This document shows positions 12,101 through 21,754 of a stretch of DNA of 64,000 bases, in pieces. The stretch lies in assembly GCA_950097015.1 (NCBI GenBank), contig CATNEN010000001.1, forward strand, positions 11,554,001 through 11,618,000, written 5' to 3'. The translations under genes and the position numbers were made by a program. A model generated the notes under the pieces. That model saw only the letters and a program-made list of their open reading frames with translations, was not told the origin of the DNA and did no database searches. This DNA comes from Macrostomum hystrix (taxonomy: Eukaryota; Platyhelminthes; Macrostomidae). The stretch's first letter is position 1. Each line of letters opens with the position of its first letter.

Positions 12101-14862
12101 GATTGTTTTGGAGAGGATGGGATTGTGCAGGAGACGATGGGATTGTGTAGGAGAGGATGGGATTGTGCAGGAGAGGATGGGTTTGTTTTGGAGAGGATGG
12201 GATTGTGTAAGAGAGGATGGAATTGTGTAGGAGAGGATGGGATTGTGCAGGAGAGAATAGGTTTGTTTTGGAGAGGATGGGATCGTGTAGGAGAGGATGG
12301 GATTACGTAGAAGATGGGGTTGTGTAGGAGAGGATGGGATTGTGCAGGAGAGGATAGGATTGTGTAGGAGAGGATGGGATTGTGCAGGAGAGGATGGGAT
12401 TGTGTAGGAGAGGATGGGATTGTGCAGGAGAGGATGAGACCGTGCAGGAGAGGATGAGACTGTGCAGGAGAGGATGGGATTGTGCAGGAGAGGATGGGAA
12501 TGTGTAGGAGAGGATGGGATTGTGTAAGAGAGGATGGAATTGTGTAGGAGAGGATGGGATTGTGCAGGAGAGGATGGGTTTGTTTTGGAGAGGATGGGAT
12601 TGTGTAGGAGAGGATGGGATTGTGTAGGAGAGGATGGGATTGTGCAGGAGAGGATGGGTTTGTTTTGGAGAGGATGGGATTGTGTAGGAGAGGATGGGAT
12701 TGTGTAGGAGAGGATGGGATTGTGCAGGAGAGGATGGGAATGTGTAGGAGAGGATGGGATTGTGTAAGAGAGGATGGAATTGTGTAGGAGAGGATGCGAT
12801 TGTGCAGGAGAGGATGGGTTTGTTTTGGAGAGGATGGGATTGTGTAGGAGAGGATGGGATTGTGTAGGAGAGGATGGGATCAGGAGAGAGAGGATGGGAT
12901 CAGGAGAGAGAGTATGGGATCAGGAGAGAGAGTATGGGATCAGGAGAGAGAGGATGGGATCAGGAGAGAGAGGATGGGATCAGGAGAGAGAGGATGGGAT
13001 CAGGAGAGAGAGGATGGGGTTTTGTAGGAGAGGATGGGATTGTGCAGGAGAGGATGGGATTGTGCAGGAGAGGATGGGAATGTGTAGGAGAGGATGGGAT
13101 TGTGCAGGAGAGGATGAGACCGTGCAGGAGAGGATGAGACTGTGCAGGAGAGGATGGGATTGTGCAGGAGAGGATGGGAATGTGTAGGAGAGGATGGGAT
13201 TGTGTAAGAGAGGATGGAATTGTGTAGGAGAGGATGGGATTGTGCAGGAGAGGATGGGTTTGTTTTGGAGAGGATGGGATTGTGTAGGAGAGGATGGGAT
13301 TGTGTAGGAGAGGATGGGATTGTGCAGGAGAGGATGGGATTGTGTAGGAGAGGATGGAATTGTGTAGGAGAGGATGGGATTGTGCAGGAGAGGATGGGTT
13401 TGTTTTGGAGAGGATGGGATTGTGTAGGAGAGGATGGGATTGTGTAGGAGAGGATGGGATTGTGCAGGAGAGGATGGGAATGTGTAGGAGAGGATGGGAT
13501 TGTGTAAGAGAGGATGGAATTGTGTAGGAGAGGATGGGATTGTGCAGGAGAGGATGAGTTTGTTTTGGAGAGGATGGGATTGTGTAGGAGAGGATGGGAT
13601 TGTGTAGGAGAGGATGGGATTGTGTAGGAGAGGATGGGATTGTGCAGGAGAGGATGGGTTTGTTTTGGAGAGGATGGGATTGTGTAAGAGAGGATGGAAT
13701 TGTGTAGGAGAGGATGGGATTGTGCAGGAGAGAATAGGTTTGTTTTGGAGAGGATGGGATCGTGTAGGAGAGGATGGGATTACGTAGAAGATGGGGTTGT
13801 GTAGGAGAGGATGGGATTGTGCAGGAGAGGATAGGATTGTGTAGGAGAGGATGGGATTGTGCAGGAGAGGATGGGATTGTGTAGGAGAGGATGGGATTGT
13901 GCAGGAGAGGATGAGACCGTGCAGGAGAGGATGAGACTGTGCAGGAGAGGATGGGATTGTGCAGGAGAGGATGGGAATGTGTAGGAGAGGATGGGAATGT
14001 GTAGGAGAGGATGGGAATGTGTAGGAGAGGATGGGATTGTGCAAGAGAGGATGGAATTGTGCAGGAGAGGATGGGTTTGTTTTGGAGAGGATGGGATCGT
14101 GTAGGAGAGGATGGGATTACGTAGAAGATGGGGTTGTGTAGGAGAGGATGGCATTGTGCAGGAGAGGATGGGTTTGTTTTGGAGAGGATGGGATTGTGTA
14201 GGAGAGGATGGGATTGTGTAGGAGAGGATGGGATTGTGCAGGAGAGGATGGGAATGTGTAGGAGAGGATGGGATTGTGCAAGAGAGGATGGAATTGTGCA
14301 GGAGAGGATGGGTTTGTTTTGGAGAGGATGGGATCGTGTAGGAGAGGATGGGATTACGTAGAAGATGGGGTTGTGTAGGAGAGGATGGCATTGTGCAGGA
14401 GAGGATGGGATTGTGCAGGAGAGGATGGGAATGTGTAGGAGAGGATGGGATTGTGTAGGAGAGGATGGAATTGTGTAGGAGAGGATGGGATTGTTTTGGA
14501 GAGGATGGGATTGTGCAGGAGAGGATGGGATTGTGTAAGAGAGGATGGGATTGTGCAGGAGAGGATGGGAATGTGTAGGAGAGGAAGGGATTGTGTAGGA
14601 GAGGATGGGATTGTGCAGCAGAGGATGGGATTGTGTAGGAGAATATGGGATTGTGTAGGAGAGGATGGGATTGTTTTGGAGAGGATGGGATTGCGTAGGA
14701 GAAGATGGGGTTGTGTAGGAGAGGATGGGATTGTGCAGGAGAGGATGGGATTGTGTAGGAGAGGATGGGATTGTGTAGGAGAGGATAGGATTGTGTAGGA
14801 GAGGATGGGATTGTGCAGGAGAGGATGGGATTGTGTAGGAGAGGATGGGATTGTGTAGGAGA
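9181..14862 (+). repeat. minisatellite block B, 20-bp GGATGGGATTGTGTAGGAGA units with higher-order structure
   Basis: About 280 tandem copies of a 20-bp unit. Variants include TGTGCAGG, TGTTTTGG, TACGTAGAAG and GATCAGGAGAGAGA in the variable half. The GATCAGGAGAGAGA variant occurs in three patches (9271-9415, 11181-11285, 12871-13016). Each patch is followed by the same order of variants, so longer stretches of about 1.9 and 1.7 kb are themselves duplicated. The unit has the opposite orientation to block A. Long open frames, such as the minus frame across 12960-14909, come from a 20-bp unit that cycles through three frames every 60 bp. Confidence 0.95.
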
Positions 14863-15289
14863 TATTTTTGCGAAAATCGTGTGTCTGAATACAACAAAAT
14901 GTTATTCAATGGACTTTTTTATGCGTTTACTCTGCACTTTATATCCTGGCTTTGCTACCATCATTTGTTTGTGTCTATCAGTTCTTAGTGCGTGCTAATT
15001 GAGGTTGTGGCGACCAGTTCTGCACGCCGCGCGACTCTAGGTGCATATGCACTCAAACCCCGGGCCGCCTGGCTGGGGGGTGGGTGCACCCGACCCACTG
15101 GCTCGCTAAGCCGGGGGGTTACGGACTCTCGCCACCTTACGCGCACCTCCCCACGCTCCAAAGCGCTATTTAAGATCTGTTTGACTAATAAATAAATTTA
15201 CCCTTTCTCGCGCACTGCATTTCATTTGCGAGGCACTAAAAGGTGGCTGGCCGGCGGGGCTCCCACTGACGTCATCAACCACCGTCCTG
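14863..15289. other. GC-rich spacer, possible transposon remnant
   Basis: After the minisatellite comes 130 bp of ordinary sequence, then a GC-rich stretch (15000-15190) with a TATTTAAG motif near 15168 and AATAAATAAA near 15187. That could be the end of a degenerate LTR belonging to the protease fragment that follows. No gene. Confidence 0.3.
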
Positions 15290-15450
15290 CTCACCTTTAC
15301 CGACGAGCGATTTCGCCCTATAGGCCAGGCGGTGGTCACCGTCAAGCACAACAGCCAGCAGCTGCAGCTCTCGATGCTTGTCGTCACGCAGGGCGAATCG
15401 GCGCTGCTCGGACGGGACTGGCTAAACTGCGGCTGGACTGGCCGAGCTCA
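15290..15450 (+). pseudogene. Ty3/gypsy aspartic-protease C-terminal fragment
   Basis: One plus frame encodes the second half of a gypsy-type retropepsin, ending in the family signature LLGRDWL preceded by beta strands of the type V-x-V-K-H and L-Q-L-S-M-L-V-V. The catalytic DTG part and everything after the LLGRDWL region are missing, so this is a scrap of a pol gene. Stops and frame changes flank it. Its sequence differs from the protease of the other gypsy elements in the window. Confidence 0.6.
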
Positions 15451-15467
15451 GCGAGTCCAGTTATTAG

Positions 15468-15475
15468 TATATAAA
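15468..15475 (+). promoter_or_regulatory. TATA box of the small Cys-rich gene
   Basis: TATATAAA sits 71 bp upstream of the ATG at 15539. A related gene at 57904 has TATATAAA 73 bp upstream of its ATG. This matched spacing supports both as promoters giving about 40-nt leaders. Confidence 0.5.
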
Positions 15476-15538
15476 TAACAAATAGTCATTTATTAGTCTA
15501 GTTAAACAAGCGAAAATTACTTTTTGAAAATAAATATA

Positions 15539-15838
15539 ATGGCATCCACTTGGCACTATGAGGTGTGCACTGACTGCAAGAAGTGCAAGCAAGGAGGACT
15601 GCAGGCCGACCGGCATTCAATATGCATGAATATTTCTAGATGGACAGTCTGCTGGCAGTGCTCCGAAATAGCTCCTTTCCGTGGACTTGGTAAATGCTCA
15701 AAAAACTCCAAGAACAATCGGCACCGCGGGCATCAGCTGCTGCCTGGCAACGAAGAAGCAGCGCGCTCTTTCCGCCGATTAGTTATGGCTGCGGCAAAGC
15801 AACAGGCTGCTGAGGTGGTCAACAGTCCAATGTACTGA
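15539..15838 (+). CDS. small Cys-rich protein, paralogue of the ORF at 57904
   Basis: This 99-residue protein has an N-terminal cluster C-x2-C-x2-C-x2-GGL-x4-H-x2-C-x5-W-x-VCW-x-C, followed by a basic, helical, Ala-rich tail. Seven Cys and one His in 40 residues suggest a zinc-binding or disulphide-bonded knot. The same pattern recurs at 57904-58053, 42 kb away. I chose the ATG at 15539 because the upstream in-frame triplet at 15524 is TTG and the TATA box is correctly placed for this ATG. No signal peptide is visible, so a metal-binding intracellular role is more likely than secretion. The family is not one I can name. The ORF at 15844 follows six bases after its stop in another frame and may be a later exon or second cistron. 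Confidence 0.5.
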   Translation: MASTWHYEVCTDCKKCKQGGLQADRHSICMNISRWTVCWQCSEIAPFRGLGKCSKNSKNNRHRGHQLLPGNEEAARSFRRLVMAAAKQQAAEVVNSPMY

Positions 15839-15843
15839 GTCAG

Positions 15844-16431
15844 GTGATCAATGGCATTATTAGACCAAGGGCACCCAGAAGTGAGAGCGTTAGCTCTGGG
15901 GAGGACTTCGTTGCGCCCGCCATGATGACGAGTCAGCGTCCACCTGACAGGGACGGCCCTAGCACCAGCGGAGATCTTGACGTGATGACTGGAGCTGCTG
16001 CAGCAGTCACTGCTCGCGTGCTTGCAATCAGAGGAAAGCAGATGTTAGTTCAGCCTGACAGTCCAATGATCGAAGAAGAAGGCAGCGATATGGATATTGA
16101 GTCTGTTGGCAATGCTATTGCCACTCCGCTCGCCGAAGCCTTGACTCCTGATGCTCCAGCTGCTTTGGCCGCGGTTCCAGCCGTCTCCACCGCTGAAGCT
16201 GGCTCGATTGCACGGGACGAGCTGGCCGAACTGCTAGCAGAAATACTCGTAAAAGTGCCGACAGTCAGCATTCCAGAAGACAACATCATCAACAGCAGCA
16301 GCAGCAACAACAACAAAGGTGGTATTCATTTACCTTCTGGTGATTTTCCTTGCAGCTCCGAGTCAATCCAGCTCGCTTTTTTCATAGCTCATTCCATAGA
16401 CGGGGTGACAGGGCCACGGAATTGCGCCTGA
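15844..16431 (+). CDS. unrecognised Ala/Ser/Glu-rich ORF downstream of the Cys-rich gene
   Basis: An open frame of 195 codons starting at a GTG (first ATG further in, near 15934). Composition is that of a disordered acidic linker: Ser/Glu-rich start, long Ala/Pro/Glu middle, then a Ser/Asn run at about residues 150-158 from an AGC/AAC microsatellite. No domain is recognised. Coding bias looks real through about 16300. Its start just after the stop of the preceding ORF suggests a frameshifted or spliced continuation of the same gene, but no convincing splice pair was found. Confidence 0.3.
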   Translation: MINGIIRPRAPRSESVSSGEDFVAPAMMTSQRPPDRDGPSTSGDLDVMTGAAAAVTARVLAIRGKQMLVQPDSPMIEEEGSDMDIESVGNAIATPLAEALTPDAPAALAAVPAVSTAEAGSIARDELAELLAEILVKVPTVSIPEDNIINSSSSNNNKGGIHLPSGDFPCSSESIQLAFFIAHSIDGVTGPRNCA

Positions 16432-16723
16432 TGTATTCTTCCGTACAATCTTCGGGAAGACGCTTGAGCCAGATAGTTCCTCGGCTAACCATCATGATCT
16501 TCTCAAAACCCAGCTTGATCGTGACGTTGTGTCGGTTGACCTTGGTGTGCACAAGTTGTTGCTTCACTTGCTTTAGTTTTTCATAGTTTCATAGTTAGTT
16601 TAGTTTTTTTAGTACAGACCATTTCTTGCGCAGCCAGACAGGAGCACAGCTGGAGGCTATATGAAGCGAATAGAACCATGCTCTATTCTTCACCCCAAAC
16701 TCCACACAACTTGATACCTGGAA

Positions 16724-17313
16724 ATGTCCGACTTGTCACACGAGACTCCGGAGTTGGATGCAACTCTGATAGATGAAGTTGCCAAACATGAAGTTGTCTA
16801 CAACATCTCAAGCCGAAAATTCAAGGATCAGCAGGCGAAAACCAGCGCATGGAATCAGATCGCTGAGACTTTGGGCAAGGATGCAACTTGGTGCCTCAAG
16901 CGGCTTCAAGGTCTCAAGCGTGACTACTTTGTTTTCCGGCGTGGAAGCAAGCTTCCGAGTGGGAGTGCGGTCAAGCCTACACCCAGGCGGTTTTTGGAAT
17001 ATACAGTCGCATGAACTTCCTGGACAAGTGTGACTACATTGGCGATACTACCTCAAATGTGCCTCCGCCCACACCAGAACTTGTAGCTGTGGGATCTGCT
17101 GGACCCTCTCAGCAGGCAACCTCGGTCAATGATGAGGCGCAACAGTCCAGTCGAGCAGAGGCACAGGCTGCAACAACTGACCCCAATGAGGCGTCAATGC
17201 GAGAGTTTGCGGAAAGTGCGCCAAAGAAGGCCAGAAAGGCAACTGCAACAGAAGCATCAAAGCTGGATACTGCCCTCAGCCAGTTGACTCAGCAACTGAC
17301 AAACGGCCCATAG
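16724..17313 (+). pseudogene. MADF (Adf-1/Myb-SANT-like) DNA-binding protein, frameshifted
   Basis: Residues 15-90 of the first frame form a MADF domain: a leading LIDEVAKHEVVYN helix, the conserved KTSAWNQIAETLG second helix, and the LQGLKRDYFVFRR recognition helix. MADF proteins bind DNA as transcription factors or serve as DNA-binding partners of PIF/Harbinger transposases. The frame breaks in a run of T near 16990 and the expected continuation (a Met-Asn-Phe-Leu-Asp segment) lies in another frame, 17011-17313, followed by a Ser/Gln/Ala-rich linker and a Lys-rich stretch. The 3' end is cut by a Polinton fragment whose similarity begins at about 17291, so any BESS domain is lost. A TATATGAAG motif lies near 16661. 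Confidence 0.65.
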
Positions 17314-17660
17314 TGCACAGCATTGGTCATAATTTTGCACATTGATGCAAGTCTTTTTACTCGCTAGCATTTTCGGGAGCTCAATATATGATGAAGCTTT
17401 GAGAGGGTCATATTTCATGATCATTACTGTAGCTTTTTGAATGCTATTGACAACCCAACCTGATCCTCTGGAAGTAAAGGCGTCAATCTTTTTACTGATC
17501 TCTTGAAGAAATGGATCCTGTGTGTCAGTGGGAGTAAAGGGTAGAGCTTTATTTGTCATGTAGTAGTGTTCAAGACGCTCAGTGGGTTTTGCAGGCATGT
17601 AAAATTCAATCTTGAATGATAACTGAAGTTTGAAGGTCTTTTCCGATTCCCGTTTGAGTA
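17291..17660 (-). pseudogene. Polinton DNA polymerase N-terminal fragment
   Basis: The minus frame across 17257-17598 is nearly identical to part of the Polinton polymerase at about 26700-27045, including the SGWVVN and YIELPKMLASKK segments. Similarity stops at about 17291, where MADF-gene sequence is fused on. It is a short inverted piece of a second Polinton copy and contains no polymerase or exonuclease active-site motif. Confidence 0.85.
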
Positions 17661-17734
17661 ATAGTGCTCCAATTCAACCACCTGACGAAAGTGACACCTC
17701 AATCGTCTAGCACATTAAGTATCACCTCCATAAG

Positions 17735-18050
17735 ATGAAAAAGTCACAACGAAATGGTCTGCGTGCTGCAATAAGCATAGGAAAGTTTCTTGTGGACTTA
17801 AGGGTGCAGGAGACTCGTCGATATTTTAAGATGATAGTGAAGGAGCACTATAACTATCTCCTTGAAAATGTTCAAATAAAGCGGGCAGCCGCCTCGCATT
17901 AATGTGACCCTATTCAAGCTTTCGATTGTATATCCAGGACTTCAGCAAGTTTCGCTGCCGATTCGTGAACTTAATGGCAAGCTGAAGCTTCTACAGACAG
18001 TTTTAGAGAAAGATTCACCCTGGAAACTCTTCTTTGATTTCATGATGTAA
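17735..18050 (+). pseudogene. unrecognised decayed coding stretch
   Basis: A 55-codon frame (17735-17902) has protein-like composition with alternating basic and hydrophobic residues, ending KRAAASH. A second frame from about 17895 to a TAA near 18050 looks like its continuation after a frame change, ending DFMM. No domain recognised. It lies between two Polinton fragments and may be Polinton cargo or an independent relic. Confidence 0.25.
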
Positions 18051-18205
18051 GACTTTTGTCTAACGCATTATATTTTTTTCTGCATATGTCTTCAATATAG
18101 TTACTCGCGTGGTAAAGCGGTTGTGTATGTCTGTTTTGTCTAACGTGTTAGAGTTTTTCTGCATATGTGAGTATAGTCTAGAACGCTCGAAAAAAAGTAT
18201 GCAAG

Positions 18206-18502
18206 CGGCTTGTTCTTAGCTCCCAATATCGCAGACATTGTAAAGGGTTTGAATATTCTAATCAAACGTAATCTTAGTCTTGATTGGGTATTTAAGGGAA
18301 AGCGAACGAATATTTTGTACAACATCTCAAACTCTGTTGCTGGAGGACAGATGCTGGTAGAGAAACCAAATCCAGTGAAAAGAGTTGTGCTAAGTAATAA
18401 GGAGATTCACGCGATTGCGCTGCAGTTTGAGACGGAAGATGGTGTTGGCGTTGATTTCAACGGTGAAGAGTTTGTATTGACGTTGATCATTGAGAGAATG
18501 TA
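18206..18502 (+). pseudogene. Polinton penton-like protein, C-terminal fragment
   Basis: About 97 residues almost identical to the last third of the penton-like protein at 40262-41105, ending at the same LTLIIERM before TAA. The stretch upstream, 18158-18205, is not penton sequence but recurs, in the same junction, at 41859-41915 on the minus strand. That shared breakpoint marks this as a member of a deletion-derivative family rather than an independent decay product. Confidence 0.85.
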
Positions 18503-18604
18503 AGCTGCCTAATGATTTCTGCAAAGTTATAGTAGCTGTCATAGTCCTTTACGTACGTTACTCCATACTTATGAAACCAGTGTCTTTGGAAAGCTAGATT
18601 AATA

Positions 18605-18961
18605 TATATGATTAATATATTAATACTATAATTTTTTGTCCAAGATATACAACTCACAAACTGAAAAGTAGAGAATATAGAGACAGATTTTTATTGGCGG
18701 GGACTATTTTTTTCCTTCGGGAAGAAAAAAGGTATTGGTTTGTGCATTAAGGAGGCTGCGATAATTTTTGTCCTAGATATGCGACTCACAAACTGATGTG
18801 GAATATTAAAAGTAGAGAATTTAGAATATGGAGACCGAGTTTTTTAGAGAGAGGTGGGGACCCTTTTTTCCTGATCTCTTCGGGAAGAATAAAGGTAATG
18901 GTTTGTACATTATGGAGGCTGCGATTGTTTTTGTCCTAGAAGGCCCCCTTTGCATACTACT
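18605..18961 (+). repeat. Polinton right terminal inverted repeat (type B), internally duplicated
   Basis: The segment contains two imperfect copies of an about 140-bp module (each with CTCACAAACTGA and GAGACCGA-like words) and ends ...CCCTTTGCATACTACT at 18961, the complement of the AGTAGTATGC terminus of the large Polinton. Gypsy pol sequence starts at 18962, so this is a true element end that inserted into a gypsy RNase H gene. The matching left end with flank AGCTGT was not found. Confidence 0.75.
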
Positions 18962-20140
18962 AGCTGTTCTGTTTGCTCTTCGACAATTCCATTACTACAT
19001 CTATGGATCACCACTGCCAACTATCATTCGCACAGATCATGCACCGCTGACTCACGTTGTTAAAACCAAAGGACAGACGAACAATAGACTCATCCGAATG
19101 GTCCTCAAAATACAGGACTACAACTTTCATCTGGTTTACAAACCAGGGCCAATGAATAAAGCCGCTGATGCACTGTCCAGAATATACGAGATCAATGCAG
19201 TTCATCCAACTCCAACCTTAAAAGACTTGTGGAAAGCACAACATGACGACTCCTTTTACAAAGCCATACAAGAAGATACAGAAGAAACGGAAAATAACTT
19301 ACAAAAATAAAAAAAAATTCTTACGAAAACACAAAAATAGTCTAGTTTTCAGAGAACTCGCACTCTTACTGGGTGTACAACAATATTCCACGCCTGTACC
19401 TACCATACACATTCAGCGATCCTACACGAACTCCATGATAGTCCATTAGCCGGACACTTATCCGCCAAGAAAACAATCCATAGAGTAGTCCAATTCTATT
19501 TTTGGCCAACAATGAATTTAGACATTCGCAAGTACTGCATACAATGTCACTCATGTGCTTCAACAAAAATCGGAAGACGACAAAAACCTGAACTTCAATC
19601 AGTACCGAAGACAACTACATGGGACACCGTGTCAGTTGACATTACTGTACCGCTACCACCTGCTCGACAACACTCTATCGACTACAATTACATTCTTACA
19701 GCCTTGGATGTTTTTTTCGAAATTCGCTGTTGCCATTCCGATACCTGACATCACAGCGACAACATTCGCTCAACAGAGAACACACCATTCTTTCTGATGT
19801 TCTCTCGAGACGTTCAACCACCGAATCTACTAGTCCAGAAATTACCGCCATCTCAATATGTTGACTCGCCGACGACACTACAAAAGTTCACTTCTCAATT
19901 ACACCTAGCATGGCAAATTGCAAACATAATCTCAAGAACCAATCTACCGTGCCTACAACAAGTAATTATGCATCTACTTTACAAGTGGGAGATATCGTCT
20001 ACCTCCACTACCCGGCACAACATACGCACAAACATGCTTTCAAATACAAATGACCATTCCGTGTAACAGCGCTGATATCGGCGACAAGAGCACGCCTTGC
20101 AAATATCCAGGATCCACATCAACCTCAGTTCTATGTTCAC
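18962..20140 (+). pseudogene. Ty3/gypsy pol remnant: RNase H end and integrase
   Basis: The sequence starts abruptly in RNase H (IIRTDHAPL, then DALSRI). It continues in scattered frames through the integrase HHCC zinc finger (GHLSAKK-type His pair, CIQCHSC), the first catalytic Asp region (SVDITVPLP), and a C-terminal GPY/F-like module with a VGDIVYL strand. The middle of the integrase core with the second Asp and the Glu is deleted near 19745-19830. Reverse transcriptase, protease and gag are absent on the left because a Polinton end abuts at 18961. Several stops and frameshifts make it inactive. Confidence 0.8.
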
Positions 20141-20381
20141 AATTGACGTTTAAAACGCATCACTTGCAACTGCACATGACGAGACACAAACCACAAACAC
20201 ACCACCAAATACTCATACGTATAACCTACGCCCTCGTTAAATTACTCTTTTATTGTTCCCCGTGTAGTGACCGGGATTAGGAATAGCACTACAGCTACAG
20301 CAAGCTTCTCAAGCTTGTCGTAAAAGGCGAATAAACCTTTGCTCTCTGCAAACGCCCACACAATTTTCGCAAACACCACCA

Positions 20382-21398
20382 TGGACTGTCCTGTCTGTCT
20401 TGAAGAACTCTCATGTAAACTACCATGTATATGTGTCAATAAACACAAGGTTTGCGGTTCTTGCTTAAGCCTCGCACACTACAAAAAACCATTAAAAAAA
20501 CTGTCCCCTGTGCCGTGGAAATCTCCACCAATGTATGATATGTAACTCATGACGAACTGTACAATACTGTCAAAACCAACATTTCATGTGTCCGCAATGC
20601 ATCAAGAAGTTTGCCTACCGCTCCATTTTCCAATGTCCCGTTTGCACTAGCAACTCAACTGCTACTCAAAAATTGTACATACAACTGCATCCATGTTCCA
20701 TTCCCTGTACAAATTTGTGAAACGAGGATCTATCATATATGCTACCATCTCAAGAAACATTCCAGTATAATAGCTCTGAATCAGAATATTATTAAAACAT
20801 TTCAATAGATAAATCGAGAGTTGTGCCCCATCTGCCTCGACGAACGCCTAATCTGGTTCCAGTATGCGAATGGGGGCATAAAGTCTGTCTAGACTGCACA
20901 AGCCAGGACCGGCTACCCACATGTCCGCTGTGCCGCAGGAGCCGAGTATGATGCGTTCTATGCAACGAACAACCCAACATACGGTTGTGCGAAAACCGAC
21001 ACTGGAGTTGTTTTAGCTGCTTACAATCAATGGCAAGAAGAAACATCACTTCCTGCCCAGACTGTTTAGAGCAGATGTTGGACAATACTAAAACGATTAC
21101 CAACATGACGCCCATACACCTAGACCTCCTACTAGACGAAACTAACTGCGAGGAGGCCAGCATAGACGACTTAACGAGTACCATAAAATCATGGCCAATA
21201 CCTTGGCGTCTAAAATCACATCGTCAACGGCTCTTACTGCTAGCCCACAACATTGCCGAAAGTCCAGGAGAACCAACGGCGTTCGACACCTTCCTCATTC
21301 TGATGGAACGGACCGAAGCAACTACCTACACACCACTGCAAAAACATTTTTGGAAGCAAGCAAGGTGGAAAAAAGGCAAAAACACCAAACACACCTAA
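20382..21398 (+). pseudogene. third-ORF protein with four tandem RING-type zinc fingers
   Basis: Starting at the ATG of MDCPVCLEEL, four Cys/His units follow one another, each of the form CxxC - C-x-(N)-x-H-x2-C-x2-C - CPxC: about 20385-20525, 20555-20650, 20822-20940 and 20948-21070. A helical tail ends at 21398. RING fingers usually act as E3 ubiquitin ligases or bind RNA or protein. The frame changes in an A run near 20508, and single stops separate units (TGA near 20547, 20717 and 20947). The ORF lies between the integrase end of a gypsy element and its polypurine tract and LTR, the place where envelope-like third ORFs sit. It therefore appears to be cargo of that element rather than a chance neighbour. 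Confidence 0.65.
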
Positions 21399-21740
21399 AC
21401 AACATCTATGGGTGAATAACAATCCAACTCTTTTCTTCCAGTTACATTCACTATTGCCTCCTAATTACAAATTTGCCTACAATTACCACTAACTAATACG
21501 TTCGTAGCTGGTATATATATACATAATGACAACTTTTGCTACTGCTCGGTGATGGTAATAACTCTCACGCTTTAGGTATGAGTTTTAAATCAAATAATCA
21601 ACTGTTTCACTATGTTTTTGTAAATCTCTAAAATTCTATTACACAACTGTTTCAACAAATACGTGCATATAAGTATATTCTCCTACATCTTTATGCCAAA
21701 GCTTTACTTGTCAATAATAAATTCAGACGAATTTTTTCGT

Positions 21741-21754
21741 AAAAAGGGAGATAT
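21741..21754 (+). other. polypurine tract of the RING-bearing gypsy element
   Basis: AAAAAGGGAGATAT directly precedes TGTAGAGAG, the standard arrangement for plus-strand priming at a gypsy 3' LTR. Confidence 0.6.

Noticed and set aside
7784-14862. CRISPR-like regular repetition
   Set aside because: No unique spacers; units are contiguous minisatellite copies in a eukaryotic setting.
12960-14909. 649-codon minus frame with a 20-residue repeat (LLHNPILSYTIPSSP-type)
   Set aside because: A 20-bp unit without stops gives a 60-bp, 20-residue cycle automatically. The mirrored plus-strand frames of 77-137 codons arise the same way.
16382-16567. Minus-strand 61-codon frame with protein-like composition
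   Set aside because: No start context, no recognised family and overlap with the plus-strand Ala-rich ORF. Too little evidence to list.
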